Assembly: GCF_018294505.1 (NCBI RefSeq)
Contig: NC_057811.1
Span: 23,460,025 to 23,524,024 of the forward strand
DNA length: 64,000 nt
DNA from: Triticum aestivum
Taxonomy: Eukaryota > Streptophyta > Magnoliopsida > Poales > Poaceae
Reading direction: 5' to 3'
A program made the position numbers and the translations under genes. Numbering within the stretch: the first letter of the stretch is position 1; each line of letters begins with the position of its first letter. Below the pieces are notes generated by a model. That model was not told the origin of the DNA and did not search any database. It saw only the letters and a program-made list of their open reading frames with translations. Positions 47,130-58,037 of the stretch are shown piece after piece.

Positions 47130-49290
47130 TAATTCACCATGACTTTTCTGTCGGGTTTCACTATATGTTGCATTATATTAGCATTGGTCTATGTGGTAAG
47201 GACTAACATGCTTAAATGAGAAGTGACATGTACTTCTCTTAGAGTAATGTAACTTGTACTTTTCGTTTATAGTTAAACTATTAATTACCAAGATTACCGA
47301 TTTTCTATGTGCAAAATCTATTTAACTATGACAATGATGATATGCTAGTTGTGTTCTTTGAGATATGAAGATCTACCGGTTATATTTTGTATCATGATAA
47401 AAATATATTTGAATTCACAATAACTTTTCTATGTTTGCTTGCCTATTTATCTAACGCGTTAGATTAGCATTGGTGTATGTAGTCATAACTAACATGTTTA
47501 AGTGAGAGGTAACATGCTATAGTTCTTGTTTACCGTTAAATCTATAATTAATACATGTGCTAAAAATTATTGTGCAAGATCTATTGATGTGTAATTATGA
47601 TGGTCTATCGATTTTCTCTTTTTATATAAAGATATGGCAGTTATAATTTGTTTAGGTATAGTTATGAAGATCTGAAGTATGAAATCTTCTTAGAATGATC
47701 TTGAAGATCTAATTATCATGATCTATTTAGGTACAATTATGAAGATCAAACGAATGTGATCTATTTAGGTGCGATTATGTAAATCTAACGGGTAGGATCT
47801 ATTTATACACAGTTAAATCTAGTGGATACAATATGCTTTGTTGTGGTTATGTAAATCTAACGGTGTGATCTAGTTTGTATATTGCGAAGATCTAATAGTA
47901 GTTTTTTTTTTACAATTAGATAAATCCAGTGAGTATGATTTCTTTACGTATGTTTATGAAAAATTGATGGATCTGATCTATTAAATAACAAATACAACGG
48001 TCGAAGTAATTTTGATGATGTGGATAAAGTTTGTACCTCCAAAAATATCCCGTATTGTGCTTCTAGTGTCACATGATGCGAAGAATATTTTAGTTGAGTA
48101 TAAATTTTCAATATCCACTCATGTATCTGTTATTGCTTTAGATTAGTATTGGTGTATGTGGTCAGATTATTAATATTTTTAAGCGAGAGGATACCATGTA
48201 CTTGTCCTTTATAGTTAAACTAATATTTAAGGTGTTTGTTTTTTTGTACGAGATATGTTGATGATCTATCGATTGTGTTTTCTCTATGAAGATCTATCAC
48301 TTATAATTTGTTAAGATACATTGTTATGAAGATCCAGTGTATGTAGTCATTTTGGAATGGTTATTTAGATATGACACTTATGATCTACTTAGATACAATT
48401 ATGAAGATCTAACGGAATCATGAATATAGATACAATTATGCATACCCATGGGTGGATATGTTCTATTTTGGCGCGGTTATGTAAATCTAATAGTTATGAT
48501 ATGTTTAGTATAATTAATTAATTATGAAGGTCTAACATATGTAATTTATTTAGGTATAACTATGTAAAACTTATGTATGTTTCTGTAAATATCATGATTA
48601 TTATTAATCAAAATATAAATATAACATTAATTTGGTAATGAGGATATAACACTAATTTGGTAATGAGGATAAACTTGGTGTGTAAACAACCCTAGATTCT
48701 ACTTTTAGTTACATAGTAAGAAGAATATATATGTATACACTTGTGTATCTCTCCATTGTATTAGATTAGTGTTTGTGTAAGTGGTCAGAACTAACATGTT
48801 TGAATGAGACATAACATGCACTTGTTCTTTACAATTAAACTTATAATAATAATTAACATGTGTAATAAATCTTTGTTGTGCGACATATGTTGATGTGCCA
48901 CTGTGATCTGTCGATTCTGGTTTTTATATCAAATTTATCAGTTATAAGCTTTTTTAAATATATATTATGAAGTTCTAGCATATTTAGTGTTTGTTATAAT
49001 AGTTATTCAGATCCAACTTCGATGACACATTTATATACAAGTATGAGGATTTGACGGATGTGGCCTGTTTAGGTGTGAGTATGTCGATTTAACGGGTACG
49101 ATCTATTTAGATGCAGGTGTATAGACCTATCGTGGATACAATGTGTTGCGGTACAGTTATGTAACTCTAAGGGTTATTATATGTTTAGACAATTATGAAG
49201 ATCTAACGAATGCAGCCGGTTTAGATATAATTTTGTAAATCCAATGGGCGAGTATGATCTATTTAGGTGCGTTCATGTAAAGGCTCAAAG
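47130..49290. repeat. Degenerate ~45-bp repeat field with ~4 higher-order copies
   Basis: Recurring 'gatctatttaggtacaatta' / 'tgaagatctaacgg' words. Four larger blocks each start near 'tagattagtattggtgtatg' followed by 'aactaacatgtttaa.tgaga': at about 47165, 47460, 48140 and 48755. No coding potential. Confidence 0.65.
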
Positions 49291-49536
49291 CTAAAATAAA
49301 GGTTCGAACCTAGCAAAAAAAATCAGCACATTTTTTTTTTGAAGTGCTATGAGAGGTGGTACCTTAGATATACCTTTACTAACAAACGATATGATTGGGT
49401 GAACGAAAATATTGGCAGCTAGCACATCAATATGAGAACAAGCAAATGCAAGTAATAATCAGAATACCAGAATATAGACCGTATTTGTGTAGGTAGGAAA
49501 AGTCGTCCCAAATTAAAGTTGCAGCAAGCATGCTCA

Positions 49537-49560
49537 CCTCGAAAGTATTTGGCGAGGCCA
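49537..49560 (-). other. WAK 24-bp micro-exon
   Basis: 'cttctgtccag' acceptor, GTGGCCTCGCCAAATACTTT then CGAG, donor gtgagc. Phase 1 on both sides, so AAAG + exon + GTATAAGC reads K-GGLAKYFR-GISII without interruption. Confidence 0.7.
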
Positions 49561-49676
49561 CCTGGACAGAAGAAGTAATAAGATAAATAAATTCAGTTTA
49601 TTATTGTTTCCAAATATATAGGCAGAGGGGAACAATAAAGACAAATTAACGGCGTGCATCCAATCCAAGGAAGTAC

Positions 49677-50523
49677 CTTTGCCGTGGTAGCCGTCGTTGC
49701 ACTTACATGTATGGCCTCTGTTCCCACGTTTGCACTGGCTGTGCTCGCTCTTGCAGAGGTCGCGAGCTAGCTCCCCAGGGCAATCCCGACGTGACCTGGC
49801 GTTGCCTGATGAGCCATTATGCAAGACCTCCCACCCGAGAAGAATGGGAACCTTCAGGTTCAGGGGAGTTTCGTCCAGACCCTTCTGCATGATCAGATTG
49901 CCCTGCTCCTCAAACCAACCCTGCTCGGCGATGGAGTACCCGGGCAACGGAAGCAGGTCCTGGAGTTTGGTGGTGTCGAACCATTTGAAGATCAACTCCT
50001 TGGGCATTCCGTCCAGGGACTCAGAGATAGGTGCTTGGCAGCAGCCCATGCCGTGGCAGTACTTGCCGCCACTGCCTCCGCCAACTCCGTTGCTACTGCC
50101 GGTGTCGTTGTTGGAGCAGAAGGATGCGCAGCCGCTCATAATTGCCGGGTTGCCACGACCGAGAAGCGTCGCCTGCGCGTTGCACCCCGTGACCACGAGC
50201 TCGTTCCTAGTGGAAAGCGAGTAAGGTGCTTCTCCAGCGAAAAAAAAGAAGGAATCGTCGAACGGTTGGCCTCCGAACGACCAGGGCCAGGTGGCCCCCA
50301 TGTTGGTCCCAGCGCTTATAAGGGCGTCGGTTCGGGTGACACGCATCGTGGAGTTGGCAAGGGAGATATTGACAACTTGGAACTCAGTGTTGCCGAGCAG
50401 CAACTGTGGGGGGTGATGGCTTGTTGCAGGTGAGGTCGAACCCCGGCAGGTAGCAGTTGGTGGATGGCCCCATGCCAAATGGGTACGGCACGGTTACTCC
50501 CCCGCAGGATGTTATGCAGCTAG
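49677..50523 (-). other. WAK exon A: GUB_WAK ectodomain and first EGF
   Basis: Reads [20 protein letters not shown], then (after the C6 shift) [32 protein letters not shown] and CKSEHSQCKRGNRGHTCKC, ending HGK at donor gtactt. Paired cysteines and multiple N-x-S/T sites fit an apoplastic domain. Confidence 0.9.
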
Positions 50524-50597
50524 CTGTTGTTCAGAAGAGTGGCAAAATAATCATTTTGAAATAAAACATTCCAAGTTTCAATAGGGGAGTACGTGTA

Positions 50598-50680
50598 CCA
50601 TTAATTGGGTAACATAATAAAAATCATATGTAGAATTTTACCATTAATTGGGTAACATAATAAAAATCATACGTAGAAGT
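50598..50680. repeat. 42-bp tandem duplication
   Basis: 'accattaattgggtaacata' + 'ataaaaatcatatgtagaa' occurs twice in direct succession, just upstream of WAK exon A. Confidence 0.9.
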
Positions 50681-51590
50681 TTCACGAAATTTCAGGAAAT
50701 GAAAAACATGCATGTGGAGGATTGGTTGACGCATATACTTTGTGAAAATTTCCATTGACTGTTTTTCAATTGGCGCTCAGTCAAATTTCTAGTCTCACCA
50801 TCCGCATTTAAGATTAGTCATGTTTCCTCCGATAGGATGTTATTTGTGGTTATATCTTGGTACATGTCAGATTCTAAAGTCGTATCTGATATTATTTTAC
50901 GTAACTTTTATACCCGCTAGAAAACTTTTATAACATTTAATCTCCCATCGCAGAAAAAACATTTAATCTCAACTGATAATCTAAGATCATATGTTTTTAG
51001 AATATGTGGACGAATGTGGTAGCTTGGTTGCCTCTTATTTTATATTTCCTATATATTGTTTCATTTTTCACTTCAGATTTTGAAATGACCTCGATGCATA
51101 GCTTTGCCAATTTTTTGTAAAAAATGTGTTGGTATATAAATTTATACATGGATGTATAATGTCAATAAGACGTGGTAGATAAAATGGTGTTAGTTTTACA
51201 TGACAGATCCACATATATTTTTATGTATACTACTCACAGCAAAAGATGTGTGTTACCAACTTATGGTAAGGTTATTTCTAATATAAATGTTAGAAGTTTT
51301 TGTCACATTTTTCTTAATTCAAACAAAGTAATTTAAAAAAAAATCAACATGATTTGCAGCATGCTAAGCATATTTACTTTCTCAGCGTTTACGATATTTA
51401 TACTGTTGGATGTGCCTAATACTCAGCCCAGGTCGTATTGTTGTGGCCGCTTTTAGCGCAACAAATTAACCTTCCTTACTCCTTTTTTGTTTCCTCTTGG
51501 GCCGGAACTGTGTTTGATAGGTCCGTGTGGGGTACGAACACATCCTCCGATTAGTTTAGTGTGCTTGTATCCGACATGATATTATTTATA
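50681..51590. other. AT-rich upstream region, no gene seen
   Basis: I looked here on the minus strand for the WAK signal-peptide exon and found no convincing Met plus hydrophobic stretch with a donor. Confidence 0.4.
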
Positions 51591-52480
51591 GGACGTCGAT
51601 AACTGCCACACGTATGATGTATCGGCTGGTTGTGCCACACGCCCTGTGTGACACGAAGACGACCCCGCCCGCACGACCGCATCCGGGCGCGCGCAGCCAC
51701 AGACCGCACGTCCGGTGCAGCGCGATCGCCCCGCACGAGCACGTAAGGGCGAGCGAGCACGCGGCCCGCACGACTCGTCTCGGCCGCCGCCCCTCCCCGC
51801 CTGCGAGCCACACGCCCCGTGTGTCACACGCCCCGCGTGTCAGTAACCACGCGTCCCGTCGCGATTGCCATGGTCCGGACCCTCTTCAGTTGCCATGTTG
51901 CTGAACTACAGTTGCCATGTTGCTGAACTACAGTTGCCATGTCGGACAACTACAGTTGCCATGGTTGCTCAACTGCAGTTGCCATCTTAGGTCAAAGTGC
52001 CGGAGGCCATTTTTGGGCAACTACAGCTGTTGCCATGTATGGTTTGGTCTACTACAGTTACCATGATTTGAAAAACTTTACGAATTGCCACCTACTAACA
52101 CTGGACAGTTGCCATGTAGCACTAAAAAAACATGGCAAAAAACATGTTCCGGGTAAAGAGAGAGTTGTCGTCTGCTTACAAGCACGCTAGAGGCAGTTGC
52201 CATGTATCCTGCAAAAACACATGGCAACTGATAGCTTTTGGTGTGTGGGAGAGGAGACGGGCATGTGGGCGATGGTGGTATCTTTAGGAGTTGCCACCTA
52301 CTAACACTAGACAGTTGCCATGTAGCGCTACAAACAGACGTGGCAACAATAACATGTTCAGGTGAAAGAGAGTTGCCATCTGTTTACAATCACAAATAGG
52401 GCAGTTGCCATGTACCCCTCAAAAGACATGGCAAATGACAGCTTGGGTGTGGGAGAGTGGGAGAATGGGCAGTCGTAGGA
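51590..52480. repeat. TTGCCATG-type repeat region
   Basis: 'aactacagttgccatg' is repeated several times at 51885-52060. A ~205-bp unit ('ttgccacctactaacact' ... 'gtgtgggagag') occurs at about 52085-52250 and 52289-52457. The GC-rich stretch 51640-51850 has open frames on both strands that look incidental. Confidence 0.75.
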
Positions 52481-52589
52481 GATGGGAAACAGAAGTGATG
52501 CGTGGCGTGCGGGCGCGACATTCAGTCTTTTCATGGCAAGATTCGTGCAAAAAGCGCTGGACGGCGATGGAGGCGTGTGGGCGAGTTGG

Positions 52590-52615
52590 CTAACGCCCAC
52601 ACGTGTGGGCGTTAG
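52590..52615. repeat. 26-bp perfect palindrome with central CACGTG
   Basis: 'ctaacgcccacac' followed by its exact inverse 'gtgtgggcgttag'. The central ACACGTGT is a G-box core. It lies at the end of the TTGCCATG-type region, so may be a terminal or subterminal hairpin of that element. Confidence 0.9.
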
Positions 52616-52787
52616 TGTTTTCGTATTTATATGGTTATATTTTGGCACGTGCCCGATCCTAAAGTCGTACATGACATTATTTTACGTACATTTATATCTT
52701 TTCATCTCAACCATTATAATCTGAATCGATGGAACATATATGTGAATGAAGGTGATGGCTTTGGTAGCCTTTTGTTTTAATAATATA

Positions 52788-52820
52788 ACTAGCAAGGTGA
52801 CCCTGCATTTGCGCGCGGTT
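52788..52820 (-). mobile_element. Helitron-like 3' terminus
   Basis: Minus strand: an imperfect GC hairpin (CCGCGCGCAAATGCAGGG), then TCACCTTGCTAG and T. Same CTAG terminus as at 46149. Confidence 0.45.
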
Positions 52821-53238
52821 AGATTTTCAAATATTGTTATGGATACCATTGTAGGTGTTCATATTTATTTTATCAAATATTTTGTACATTTGAATAACTA
52901 GTAAAGTTATAGTATTAAGAATAAATCCATGTGAAAATAGCATTATTTACTCTCAATAAATATCTCATGTATTATACGTTTTCTCTCAAATTATGCTTTG
53001 GTGGTATATTGTTGATAGGTAAGTAAATGTTGGAGTGAACATCTTATTATGATGCATGTTTATCCCTTGAATTTGATACACATAGTCAACATAAGCACTG
53101 AACTACCGTATAATGTTCAGAATATTTATTTAATGTGATGTGATGCATCTACATTGTTCCACATGTTCTTATATTACTCAATTTATTATTTGCCACGTAG
53201 TCATAAAATATGCTAAGCTACACGTGAGTGTAGAATAT

Positions 53239-53427
53239 CTTATTCTATTCTGCACCTCTAGTAACGGTATATACAAAATATAATAACATAGTATACAAAA
53301 TATAGTAATTTTTTTAAGAATGTAGTAAATTACCAACTTAGATAGTAAAAAAATAAATAGAATTACTACATTTTATGCATTCTTTTACTAGATTTTGTAT
53401 ATAGCGTCACTAGGGATGTAGAATAAG
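53239..53427. mobile_element. MITE-like inverted repeat
   Basis: Left 'cttattctattctgcacctc' + 'tagtaacggtatatacaaaat' is inverted at the right ('attttgtatatagcgtcac' + 'tagggatgtagaataag'). Arms ~45 bp, span ~190 bp; TSD unclear. Confidence 0.6.
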
Positions 53428-53660
53428 CATTTTACACTTGCCCTTGGAATAACACTATATATAGTGCAAAAACAATATGCTAAATTATTAAATTTTATTT
53501 GTTTTTTCTACACTCACGTGCACAATTTATATAACTTTTTTTTTGAGAAAAGCACAATTTATATAACTAATCTCTCGATAGGCTGGCGTGTAGGCTAGGC
53601 CGTGCGCATGGCAAAGAAGCCCATAAAGATTAACAGCCCATCTCTCCAAACTTAATTAGG

Positions 53661-54807
53661 GAGAGCAACTAGTTAACGAGCGCTCCTTGGGAGCCTCGCA
53701 ACGATCAGCGCCACTTGGCGCGCTCTCAGCCATTCGCCACGTGTCGCGCTCTGAACGCTCCCTTTAGATTTTGTTTTTTTATTTTTCCGCACGCGTTTTC
53801 GGCTTTTTAAACGGGTTTTTTCGACGTTTTGGTTTTCCCCCGGTCTTCCTTAGTTTTTCGACCAAAAAAATTTTTGAATTTTTTTTTTTGCGCGAAAAAA
53901 CCTGTTTTCTTTTTTTTCCTTTCGCGAAAAGTCACGGTTTTCTTCCGCGAGAGGCACGGTTGTGCTTTAGCGAGAGTCACGGCCGTGCCTTTCGGAAAAG
54001 AAAAAAAACGCGTTTTCTGTTTTTTTTTCTTCGCGACAGTCACAGTTTTACTTCCGCGAGAGGCACGGTTGTGCTTTCGCGAGAGTCACAGCCGTGCCTC
54101 TCGGAAAGGGAAAAACGAAACTCGTTTTCTGTTTTTTTCCTTTCGCGGGAGTCACGGTTTTGCTTCCGCGAGAGGCACGGTTGTGCTTTCGCGAGGGTCA
54201 CGGCCGTGCCTCTCGGAAAGGAAAAAAATACGCGTTTTCTGTTTTTTTTCTTTCGCGAGAGTCACGATTTTGCTTTTATCAGAGGAACGGTTGTGCTTTC
54301 GCGAGTCACGGGCGTGCCTCGTTCGGAAAGGGAAAAAACGCGTTTTCTGTTTTTTTTCCTTCCACGAGAGTCACGGGCGTGCCTCGTTCGGAAAGGGAAA
54401 AAATGCGTTTTTTGTTTTTTTCCTTCCACGAGAGTCACGGTTTTGCTTCTGCGAGAGGCAGCGTTGTGATTTCGCGAGAGGCACGGGCGTGCCTCTTTCG
54501 GAAAGGGAAAAAAACCTTGCTCCCGGTTTGGTTTTTTCGTCCGGTTTTTTTCGTCCGGTTTTTTTCATGAAAAAAAAGTTCGTCAAAACCTATCAACATG
54601 GGATCTAGTTTTGAAGATCTCGACGCGAGGAATCCAATGGTGAAAACGGTTTGAGATTTGGACGCACGGTTTAAGAGATAAAACGTTTTGAATAAAGGGA
54701 TCTACAAAAAAAGGGAAATCTCCCAGGTTGCGACAAGTGGCGCGCTGCATTTGCGCCACTTGTCGTGACCTGGGAAGATGGAGTGTTCTTTGCAACAAGT
54801 GATTTCG
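53661..54807. mobile_element. Mutator-like element (MULE), TSD ttaattagg
   Basis: 9-bp TSD ttaattagg at 53652-53660 and 54808-54816. Ends GAGAGCAACTAGTTAACGAG and the inverse of CGAAATCACTTGTTGCAAAG are related inverted repeats, with an inner 'gcgccacttggcgcg' / 'gcgccacttgtcg' pair. Non-autonomous; its interior is a minisatellite. Confidence 0.82.
53895..54520. repeat. ~110-bp minisatellite inside the MULE, ~6 units
   Basis: Units run 'cgcgttttctgttttttt' - 'cgcgagagtcacggttttgc' - 'ttccgcgagaggcacggttg' - 'cctctcggaaaggg'. One unit is internally deleted (near 54339-54400). Stop codons are absent in three plus frames, giving long spurious frames. Confidence 0.88.
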
Positions 54808-55144
54808 TTAATTAGGCCATCGTAATCGTGAAGGTGTGTATAGAAGTTCCGTTCTCTAGTGTATATCGAACTCCTCTCCAACCCTAAAAAAAACTCCCCT
54901 CCAACCCTAAAAAGAGATTGAACTCCTCTACCTAGGGCGTCCGCCACCTACTGCCGATCTCCTCGTTCACTCGCCATCAGCAAAAGACCAGGACAATGGT
55001 CGTGGGGCATCCGGTGCTAGCCGCTTCTCCTTCCACGCTCTGTTGATCCTGACGGACTGCCGGCTGGCCATCAGCATCGGTGCGACGCCACCGATTCTAG
55101 CGCCCGTCACAATTCTAGCGGCCAAGAAGATCAAATAGGTATTA

Positions 55145-57189
55145 ACTTAGAGGTCATAGATGGGACAACAGACAACAATGCAGATACGTCGCAGCTGGGC
55201 ACCATGATCATTGCTCCAATATCTCCTTTTTATGTTATGAAGATAAACAAGTAGGTTTCCTTTTTGGTAATTTTTGGAAATCATAAATGATGTTAATATT
55301 ATGGTTGTACTGCAATTTGCAAGGTTTATGATGTCTGTGTGTACAAGGTTTCTGGTCATGCTATTTCGAAAATACCTTTTAGATGTGCTTGCTTTTCTAC
55401 TGCTTGTTCAAAATTAATTTTTACTATTGGAATATGATGATAAATCTGATTCAAACTGGAATTCAGTTTTCTTGTACAGAAAACAGAAGGATTAGGCTGT
55501 ACGCGATAAAATATATGCCTAGAAAATGAAAAGGATAATAGATTCCTAAGTACTACAACTATCATACCATTCCAGGAAGTTACTTCTTGATGTCATTCTA
55601 GAAAATAGAAGGATCAATAGAATGTTCTCGATGATCATTTTAGGTGTCCTTTTAGGCAGCAACACCAAGTAGCAGGGCTACATCTTAGAACTGATCAATA
55701 GGACCATGTTCGAACTACAGCATAGGTAAAGATCATTTCTTCACGACTTCTCTTATGCTCCCAAGGAATCTGGTCCAAACTCCACATCGCTATCACAGAA
55801 CAAAGTTGGAGGCACAATTGAAAGAGACCAGCCAGATTCTTCTTCCGGGTATTAAAAAGAGAACCTGGCTAGAGATCTCATGGCATGTCATTCCATTTAT
55901 CTTTGCTTGTGGGCTTAGCGTATCAGATGACATAATTGGCATTTATTTCATAATTAGCATGTACTTCAGAACATGATATGTTTTGCTTTAATTATGGACA
56001 ACAAGATACGTTTACTTATTGTGATCATATAAGTGAACAAACATATCCAAGGGCTAAAGTTTATATCTACTATGTATGTTTATTTTTCATTCACACATGT
56101 CTCATGGCTTTTTAGCACTTAGAGAGCAAAAATGGAGATTGCTCTCATTAAGTGAGAACATTTTTTTTGCAAAATAGTAAATAATGAGTGCTCTTGATTT
56201 TTTTTCAAGCTAACCTCAATCCAAGAAGTCCGATCATCAATTAATGATATTTTTTTGCTTGTATCATTCGTCGAACCATATGAATGAATACTCATATCGT
56301 GGCTCAACCAATACTTAACAATCTTTTTGCCCAAAGCAAACAATGTCAATATTTATATATTCTAAATGCAAATATTATCACTTGTGTGCTCAAGTAAAAT
56401 GTTAGTGCTTAAAGGAAAAGAAACTATTTTATCACTTCTACAGTCCATAGGGACAGAGACAAGGAAAGAAAACCTTCCACCACAATCTTGTCTTCCTACT
56501 TACTTTTACTTACCAAGAAGAATCAACAATAAAGGAATCTTTTAAGAAAATAGATAAAAGATCATTTTCAGTTAGTAATGTACACCTGCCAACTTGTCTT
56601 GTTTACTTCTTTTTCTGGGCATATGCACCCTGTTGAATGGTATACATACTGGAATTGCAATTGCAGGCAAAACAAAGTGATGGATGGTCTACAAGATTAT
56701 CTGGATAAATTCATCTCTTGGGTAGAAGAAGCCATGCATGACATTTGATTGGAATTAATATTGCCTTGAAAATGTATGAGTGCTTTCTTCCCATCTGACA
56801 GAATCAAATATTGATCCCTTGCTAAGCATACCTTTGTAAATTCTCTCGGGGAGGAAAAGTATAACTTTCAATTTGCAAGTTGCAACATTTATCCCAAAAT
56901 ACATGGTGTTCACACATATCTATTTTATGTAGTTTGTGATCAACCAGAATGTTGGGAGTTTTTGAAAGCACCATCAAGGATCTCTGTTTATATGGAGATA
57001 AGTTATGAAAAAAATGAAATTCAACAACCTTAAACCTAATTCTCGCTAGATGTAAGGGCTTGAAAAGATGGTTTAGAGCCTACATGATGAACGTTACCTT
57101 GACTCTTTTTGTGTGTGTCATTTTCTTACACTACCATCAACAACTATATTTGATTGGGAATAGATGTATCTTTGAGAAGAGCATTAGCC
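55145..57189. other. No recognised gene
   Basis: About 2 kb between the two 365-bp repeat copies: AT-rich, short frames only. May be the body of the Helitron-like element ending at 57220. Confidence 0.4.
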
Positions 57190-57220
57190 GAGACGTGCGT
57201 TGCATGTGCAAGCTTACTAG
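57190..57220 (+). mobile_element. Helitron-like 3' terminus abutting repeat copy 2
   Basis: GACGTGCGTTGCATGTGC (imperfect stem), AAGCTTACTAG, then T. The CTAG ends exactly at the first base before copy 2, consistent with insertion between A and T; copy 1 has A|TAAAG at the same place. Confidence 0.5.
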
Positions 57221-57585
57221 TAAAGATTAACAGCCCATCTCTTCAAACTTAATTAGGCTATCGTAATCATGAAGGTGTGTATAGACGGTCCATTCGCTAG
57301 TGTATATCGAACTCCTCTCCAACCCTAAAAAAAGCTCCCCTCCAACCCTAAAAAGAGATTGAACTCCTCTACCTAGGGCGTCCGCCACGTACTGCCGATC
57401 TCCTCGTTCACTCGCCATCAGCAAAACACCAGGACAATGGTCGTGGGGCATCCGGTGCTAGCCGCTTCTCTTTCCACGCTCTGTTGATCCTGACGGACTG
57501 TCGGCTGGCCATCAGCATCGGTGCAATGCCACCGATTCTAGCGCCCGTCACAATTCTAGCGGCCAAGAAGATCAAATAGGTATTA
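57221..57585 (+). repeat. 365-bp direct repeat, copy 2 (uninterrupted)
   Basis: Intact copy of the repeat at 53624-55144. It shows what copy 1 looked like before the MULE inserted, confirming both the TSD and the MULE boundaries. Confidence 0.9.
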
Positions 57586-58020
57586 GCGTGTACCTGATTA
57601 TCTGATAGAAGCACTAACGTATGAAGTTATACCAGTATTTACATGCGGTTTGCAAACTACAAATTCTTATAAAACGAAGATTTGTCTACTGCCAAACATA
57701 TTATACGTATGCTATATTCACGGTTGATATATTGCGGTGCTATATATCTTGTGTGGTCATTTTGTCTTTTCGCCCCTCCCCCGGGTGTTCAAATCCAGCC
57801 TCTGCCCCTGTTTACACATATGCAGTTCTCCATGCTTTCATAAATAATCTCTCTCATCCATATTAATTCAGCGACAATTAATATGCATGAGAGTTGTACT
57901 AAATCAGCGCAAGTAGAATGTGCGTCTCTTGGACTCCTTCTCCAAGTTGCACAAAGCACACGACGTGCATAAGCACGTGAACAGGAATCAATCGATCCTG
58001 TTCATTACTGGTACATACTT
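57586..58020. other. No recognised feature
   Basis: Short AT-rich region left of the next retroposon. Confidence 0.4.
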
Positions 58021-58037
58021 ATGTATGTCTTAAATCT

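Larger units (their letters stand above)
42840..49536 (-). other. 6.7-kb WAK intron
   Basis: Separates the micro-exon from the kinase exon. It contains a CT-rich tandem duplication (43554-43700), Stowaway-like debris (44294-44470), a Helitron-like terminus (46149-46180) and a 2-kb degenerate repeat field (47130-49290). No coding sequence is convincing. Confidence 0.65.
41635..50523 (-). pseudogene. Wall-associated receptor kinase (WAK) with stop in the kinase domain
   Basis: Membrane receptor kinase that in its family binds cell-wall pectin through a GUB_WAK domain and signals through a Ser/Thr kinase. Exon A (49677-50523) encodes [18 protein letters not shown], a Cys-rich ectodomain and an EGF start (CKRGNRGHTCKCNDGYHGK). 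A 24-bp micro-exon (49537-49560) adds GLAKYFR. Exon C (41635-42839) has the TM segment (IIIGVASGAGLILLVLIIYF), glycine loop GGGGHGTVYKG, VAIKK, HRDIKSANILL, DFG and GTLGYLDP. All junctions are phase 1 and join in frame. A TAA at 42148-42150, between DFG and GYLDP, truncates the kinase, and one extra C in the C6 run at 50408-50413 shifts exon A. The signal-peptide exon was not found. Confidence 0.9.
53624..55144 (+). repeat. 365-bp direct repeat, copy 1 (interrupted by MULE)
   Basis: Once 53661-54816 (MULE plus one TSD copy) is removed, the remaining 365 bp match copy 2 at 57221-57585 end to end with few substitutions. Contains 'accctaaaaa' leader-like sequence and ends at 'caaataggtatta', which has the look of an exon end with a GT donor. 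Possibly a captured gene 5' end. Confidence 0.85.

Noticed and set aside
53771..54608. Long overlapping plus-strand open frames (158-259 codons) rich in Phe, Arg and Lys
   Set aside because: They run through a ~110-bp minisatellite inside a MULE; three frames are open at once and the peptides are repeats of the DNA unit, so this is an artefact of composition.
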